The position numbers and the translations under genes were made by a program. From Gammaproteobacteria bacterium (GTDB lineage: Bacteria; Pseudomonadota; Gammaproteobacteria; Xanthomonadales; Marinicellaceae), in the NCBI GenBank assembly GCA_030426065.1, contig JAUHZH010000082.1, positions 1 to 8,094 on the forward strand: 8,094 nt of DNA, given 5' to 3'. Below, one piece after another: positions 6,435 to 8,094 of this stretch; positions within the stretch are counted from its first letter, which is position 1, and each line of letters starts with the position of its first letter. The notes below the pieces were generated by a model. That model ran no database searches and was not told the DNA's origin. It saw only the letters and a list, made by a program, of their open reading frames with translations.

Positions 6435-7688
6435 TCATTCAAAGTCGTCAGCAAAGATCAGGTCTGGTGGCGGTAAGAAAGTCACTGTGAGGACAGGCGG
6501 CGTGGTGCCTTCGCGGCTGAAAATGCCACGTGCATTACCGGCGTTCACCTCATCTCCTAAGATGATCCAACCGTGGTTGTCAGCAGCACTTTGAACCCAT
6601 GTGGTGACATCGGCAACCAAGTCCTGGGTGCTGGTGAACTGAATCTCGGTACTCATGTCATCAAATCCGGCCGTGGCTGAGGGTGATGGCATGAAATCAC
6701 CGCCTGGCGTGCTCCAGGCGTCGGTGTCAAAGAAACGGTGTAACCAAGTGGCATCACCCATGTTTGATGATGCGCCACCGCCACCTCCGGAAGAATTGGC
6801 CTCGCCCCATTCAGCAGTGACCATGTGTAAGTGGGCGTTGACTGTGCCGTTGAATGGGTTTTGTGGGGTGTCACTGATGGTTAAATCGAGCTGAACTTCG
6901 GTGATGGTGGCCAATGGGTGGATGGATGACAGGTCGAACTCCAAGACGCCGCGGCGCAGGGCAGATTGACTGTTGACCCCCATGAACATGCGATTGCCGG
7001 CGCCGTTGCTGGTGCTGCCGTCATTTGTTTCATACAAAGTGTTGTCTTTCACAGGGTTGAACTGCTGCGTACTGGCCACTTCGTAGCTGACGGACAGTGT
7101 TGGTCGTTCATTGCTGTTGGCAAATTCCCGGCTGGCAAAACGTTGGGCAGTTGCGTTTGTTGTTTCATCACCAATCAGTATCCAGCCACGGTTTGTGCTT
7201 GGGTTGTCGAGCCAATTTTGAACGTCACTGATCAGATTGTTGGATGAGAAAACAACCTGTCCCGTGTTGACAACCGTTTGACTGGCTGAAGCAACGGCAT
7301 TGAAATCGCCACCAGGTGACAGCCATGATGAGCTGCCAAAAAAATTGTTGATCCAGGTGGCATCACCTGTTTGGGCTGTGGCGCCGCTGCCTTCGTTGCC
7401 TGGCGCATGTGATCCGCTTTCGCCCCAATCGGTGGTCAGTGTGTGGAGATTGATTGTTTGTGTGGTGCCTCGGCTTCTGTTCATGTTCATGTTCAGTGCG
7501 ACATGGGTGATGGTGGCGCCGGCTGGTATGGCCCCCGCAACATCAAAATGCAACAAACCCCTCCGTATATGGGAACCTGGTGCTTGATTGGTTCTGCCAA
7601 CAAATAGGTAATCACCTGAACCGTTGCTGATGTCCCCTGTTGGGCTTTCATACAAGGTGTTGTCTCTGTCCGTTGTGATGGTGGTGTC
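6435..7688 (-). CDS. Protein with two DNRLRE-like domains, N-terminus lost at the junction
   Basis: About 417 residues are genuine. Two tandem beta-sandwich domains of about 200 residues each are visible, coded at about 7685-7080 and 7079-6465. Each begins with KDNTLYE or RDNTLYE and a SNG(S/A)G motif, then RRG(L/V)L(H/E)FD, ATIT(H/E)V, a W-G-E turn, GDATW...FF...W..PGGDF, a VQNW or VTTW helix, and finally GWI(L/I)GDE, a (FA/FS)SRE motif and the last strand. These match DNRLRE-type carbohydrate-associated or extracellular domains. Repeat 2 has a five-glycine insert after WGEANSS. The protein ends in DLIFADDFE. No cysteine is seen, fitting an exported protein. The upstream part, including any signal peptide and start codon, is missing because unrelated DNA begins at about 7672-7698. 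The frame stays open to 8069, but that extension is antisense to another gene and should not be annotated. Nothing terminator-like follows its stop on this strand. Confidence 0.85.
   Translation of the reverse strand, partial: DTTITTDRDNTLYESPTGDISNGSGDYLFVGRTNQAPGSHIRRGLLHFDVAGAIPAGATITHVALNMNMNRSRGTTQTINLHTLTTDWGESGSHAPGNEGSGATAQTGDATWINNFFGSSSWLSPGGDFNAVASASQTVVNTGQVVFSSNNLISDVQNWLDNPSTNRGWILIGDETTNATAQRFASREFANSNERPTLSVSYEVASTQQFNPVKDNTLYETNDGSTSNGAGNRMFMGVNSQSALRRGVLEFDLSSIHPLATITEVQLDLTISDTPQNPFNGTVNAHLHMVTAEWGEANSSGGGGGASSNMGDATWLHRFFDTDAWSTPGGDFMPSPSATAGFDDMSTEIQFTSTQDLVADVTTWVQSAADNHGWIILGDEVNAGNARGIFSREGTTPPVLTVTFLPPPDLIFADDFE
6438..6464 (-). other. C-terminal DLIFADDFE tail (putative sorting/secretion tag)
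   Basis: The last nine codons before the TGA encode DLIFADDFE after a PPP linker. It differs from the tail of the beta-helix protein at 1341-1367 in two of nine residues, although codon choice differs (CTG ATC against TTG ATT), so it is conserved at protein level rather than by recent DNA duplication. Confidence 0.6.
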
Positions 7689-7698
7689 GATCGCCACC
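7672..7698. other. Junction of two unrelated sequences (probable chimera)
   Basis: Left of this zone, minus-strand coding for the DNRLRE protein (DTTITTDRDNT) is convincing and GC is near 48%. Right of it, plus-strand coding for an antiporter (MVVSIATGVIEP) is convincing and GC is near 70% with almost all third positions G or C. The shared GTGATGGTGGTG-like stretch makes sense in both frames, so the exact break is ambiguous, as with joining at short homology. No insertion-sequence ends or target duplication are visible. Confidence 0.8.
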
Positions 7699-8094
7699 GG
7701 TGTGATCGAGCCCGACAATGCCCAGAGCATGGTGAGCGCCGAGGCGCTGGCGGGCATCGGCACGCATCTGTTCGGCTCGATCGCGCTGGGCGCCGCGGTC
7801 GGCGCGGTGCTGACAATCTGGATCGCGCGGGTGCGGACACAGTTGCCGCTGCTCGTGGTGTTCACCTGTTTCGGGATGGCGGTGGTCTCGGAGACGCTCC
7901 ATCTGGAGCCGCTTCTCGTGGCGCTGACCGCGGGGATGCTGGTGCTCAATCTGCGTGAGCACCAGGCCGAGCCGCTCTTCGAGGCGGTGGAGGAACTGAG
8001 CGTGCCGGTGTATTGCATCTTCTTCGCGCTCGCGGGGGCGAAGATCGACCCCGAGGCGCTCCGCCTCACTTGGCATATCGCGCTGATTCTGGTG
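7675..8094 (+). CDS. Cation:proton antiporter (CPA family), internal fragment
   Basis: A 140-codon frame is open to the right edge, and codon positions are strongly GC3-biased. The translation is a run of membrane helices separated by short charged loops: THLFGSIALGAAVGAVLTIWI, then LPLLVVFTCFGMAVVSETL, then LEPLLVALTAGMLVLN, then SVPVYCIFFALAGAKIDPEA, then the start of a further helix. The LLVALTAGMLVLN and FFALAGAKID patterns are those of monovalent cation:proton antiporters (Na+/H+ or K+/H+ exchangers) of the CPA superfamily, inner-membrane proteins of roughly 400-600 residues. This piece is from the second half. No start codon or ribosome site belongs to it; the 5' part is lost at the junction and the 3' part lies beyond the window. 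The base composition suggests a different, high-GC organism or replicon. Subfamily and ion are not decided. Confidence 0.85.
   Translation, partial: MMVVSIATGVIEPDNAQSMVSAEALAGIGTHLFGSIALGAAVGAVLTIWIARVRTQLPLLVVFTCFGMAVVSETLHLEPLLVALTAGMLVLNLREHQAEPLFEAVEELSVPVYCIFFALAGAKIDPEALRLTWHIALILV

Noticed and set aside
6655..7587. Several plus-strand frames of 79-95 residues opposite the DNRLRE gene
   Set aside because: They are shadows of the two-domain protein. Pro- and Val-rich sequences arise from antisense of Gly- and Asn-rich codons.
7600..7760. Transposon or phage insertion at the composition break
   Set aside because: No terminal inverted repeats, target duplication, integrase or transposase, and both flanking genes are simply cut, which fits a chimera better.
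7689..8069. Continuous minus-strand extension of the DNRLRE protein giving a 544-residue protein starting at 8069
   Set aside because: The added residues are low-complexity Ser/Ala/Thr/Arg-rich antisense translation. The plus strand of the same DNA encodes a clear multi-helix antiporter with correct codon bias. There is no signal peptide at the supposed N-terminus.
7648..8076. 142-residue minus-strand frame, rich in Arg, His and Glu, opposite the antiporter
   Set aside because: It is a shadow of the high-GC antiporter gene, with no family resemblance and no ribosome site.

Overview
The window holds seven protein genes. Three are incomplete: one runs off the left edge, one runs off the right edge, and one is cut at an internal junction. 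No rRNA, tRNA, CRISPR array or transposase was seen. From base 1 to about 7680 the DNA has moderate GC (near 48% in a hand-counted stretch). It carries a TIGR02999-type sigma factor next to a Hanks kinase with TPRs, a crotonase, a DUF1428 protein, and two exported-type proteins that share the C-terminal tail DLIFxDxFE. This suggests a free-living gammaproteobacterium, perhaps Lysobacterales or Marinicella-like. That placement is an inference from protein style, not a proven identification.

Layout: (1) 1-1370 (+), the C-terminal part of a right-handed beta-helix surface or secreted protein. (2) About 1400-4669 (+), a two-gene unit: an ECF-like sigma factor, then two bases later a membrane Ser/Thr kinase with a C-terminal TPR region. 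(3) 4733-5086 (+), a small DUF1428 (YbaA-like) protein. (4) 5124-5939 (-), a crotonase-superfamily enzyme with a good sigma70-type promoter. (5) 6105-6341 (+), an unrecognised 78-residue acidic protein, followed by a strong intrinsic terminator. (6) 6435 to about 7688 (-), a protein with two DNRLRE-like beta-sandwich domains, ending in the same tail as protein 1 and lacking its N-terminus. (7) About 7675-8094 (+), an internal fragment of a high-GC cation:proton antiporter lacking both ends.

The most important structural observation is the break at about 7672-7698. GC and codon use change abruptly there, and two unrelated, oppositely oriented genes both lose their 5' ends. The continuous minus-strand frame that crosses it is an accident: its first ~127 residues are antisense translation of the antiporter. 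An assembly or library chimera is the simplest explanation; a real recombination is possible.

The biologically interesting part is the sigma-kinase pair. The sigma factor has Thr/Thr/Ser where ordinary ECF sigmas have an acidic region 2.2 motif, and the neighbouring kinase is anchored by one membrane helix. This fits phosphorylation-controlled sigma activity, as established for the ECF43-type EcfP/PknT pair. The upstream surface protein could be a target or partner. The shared DLIFxDxFE tail may be an undescribed C-terminal sorting or secretion signal. Both ideas are inferences.
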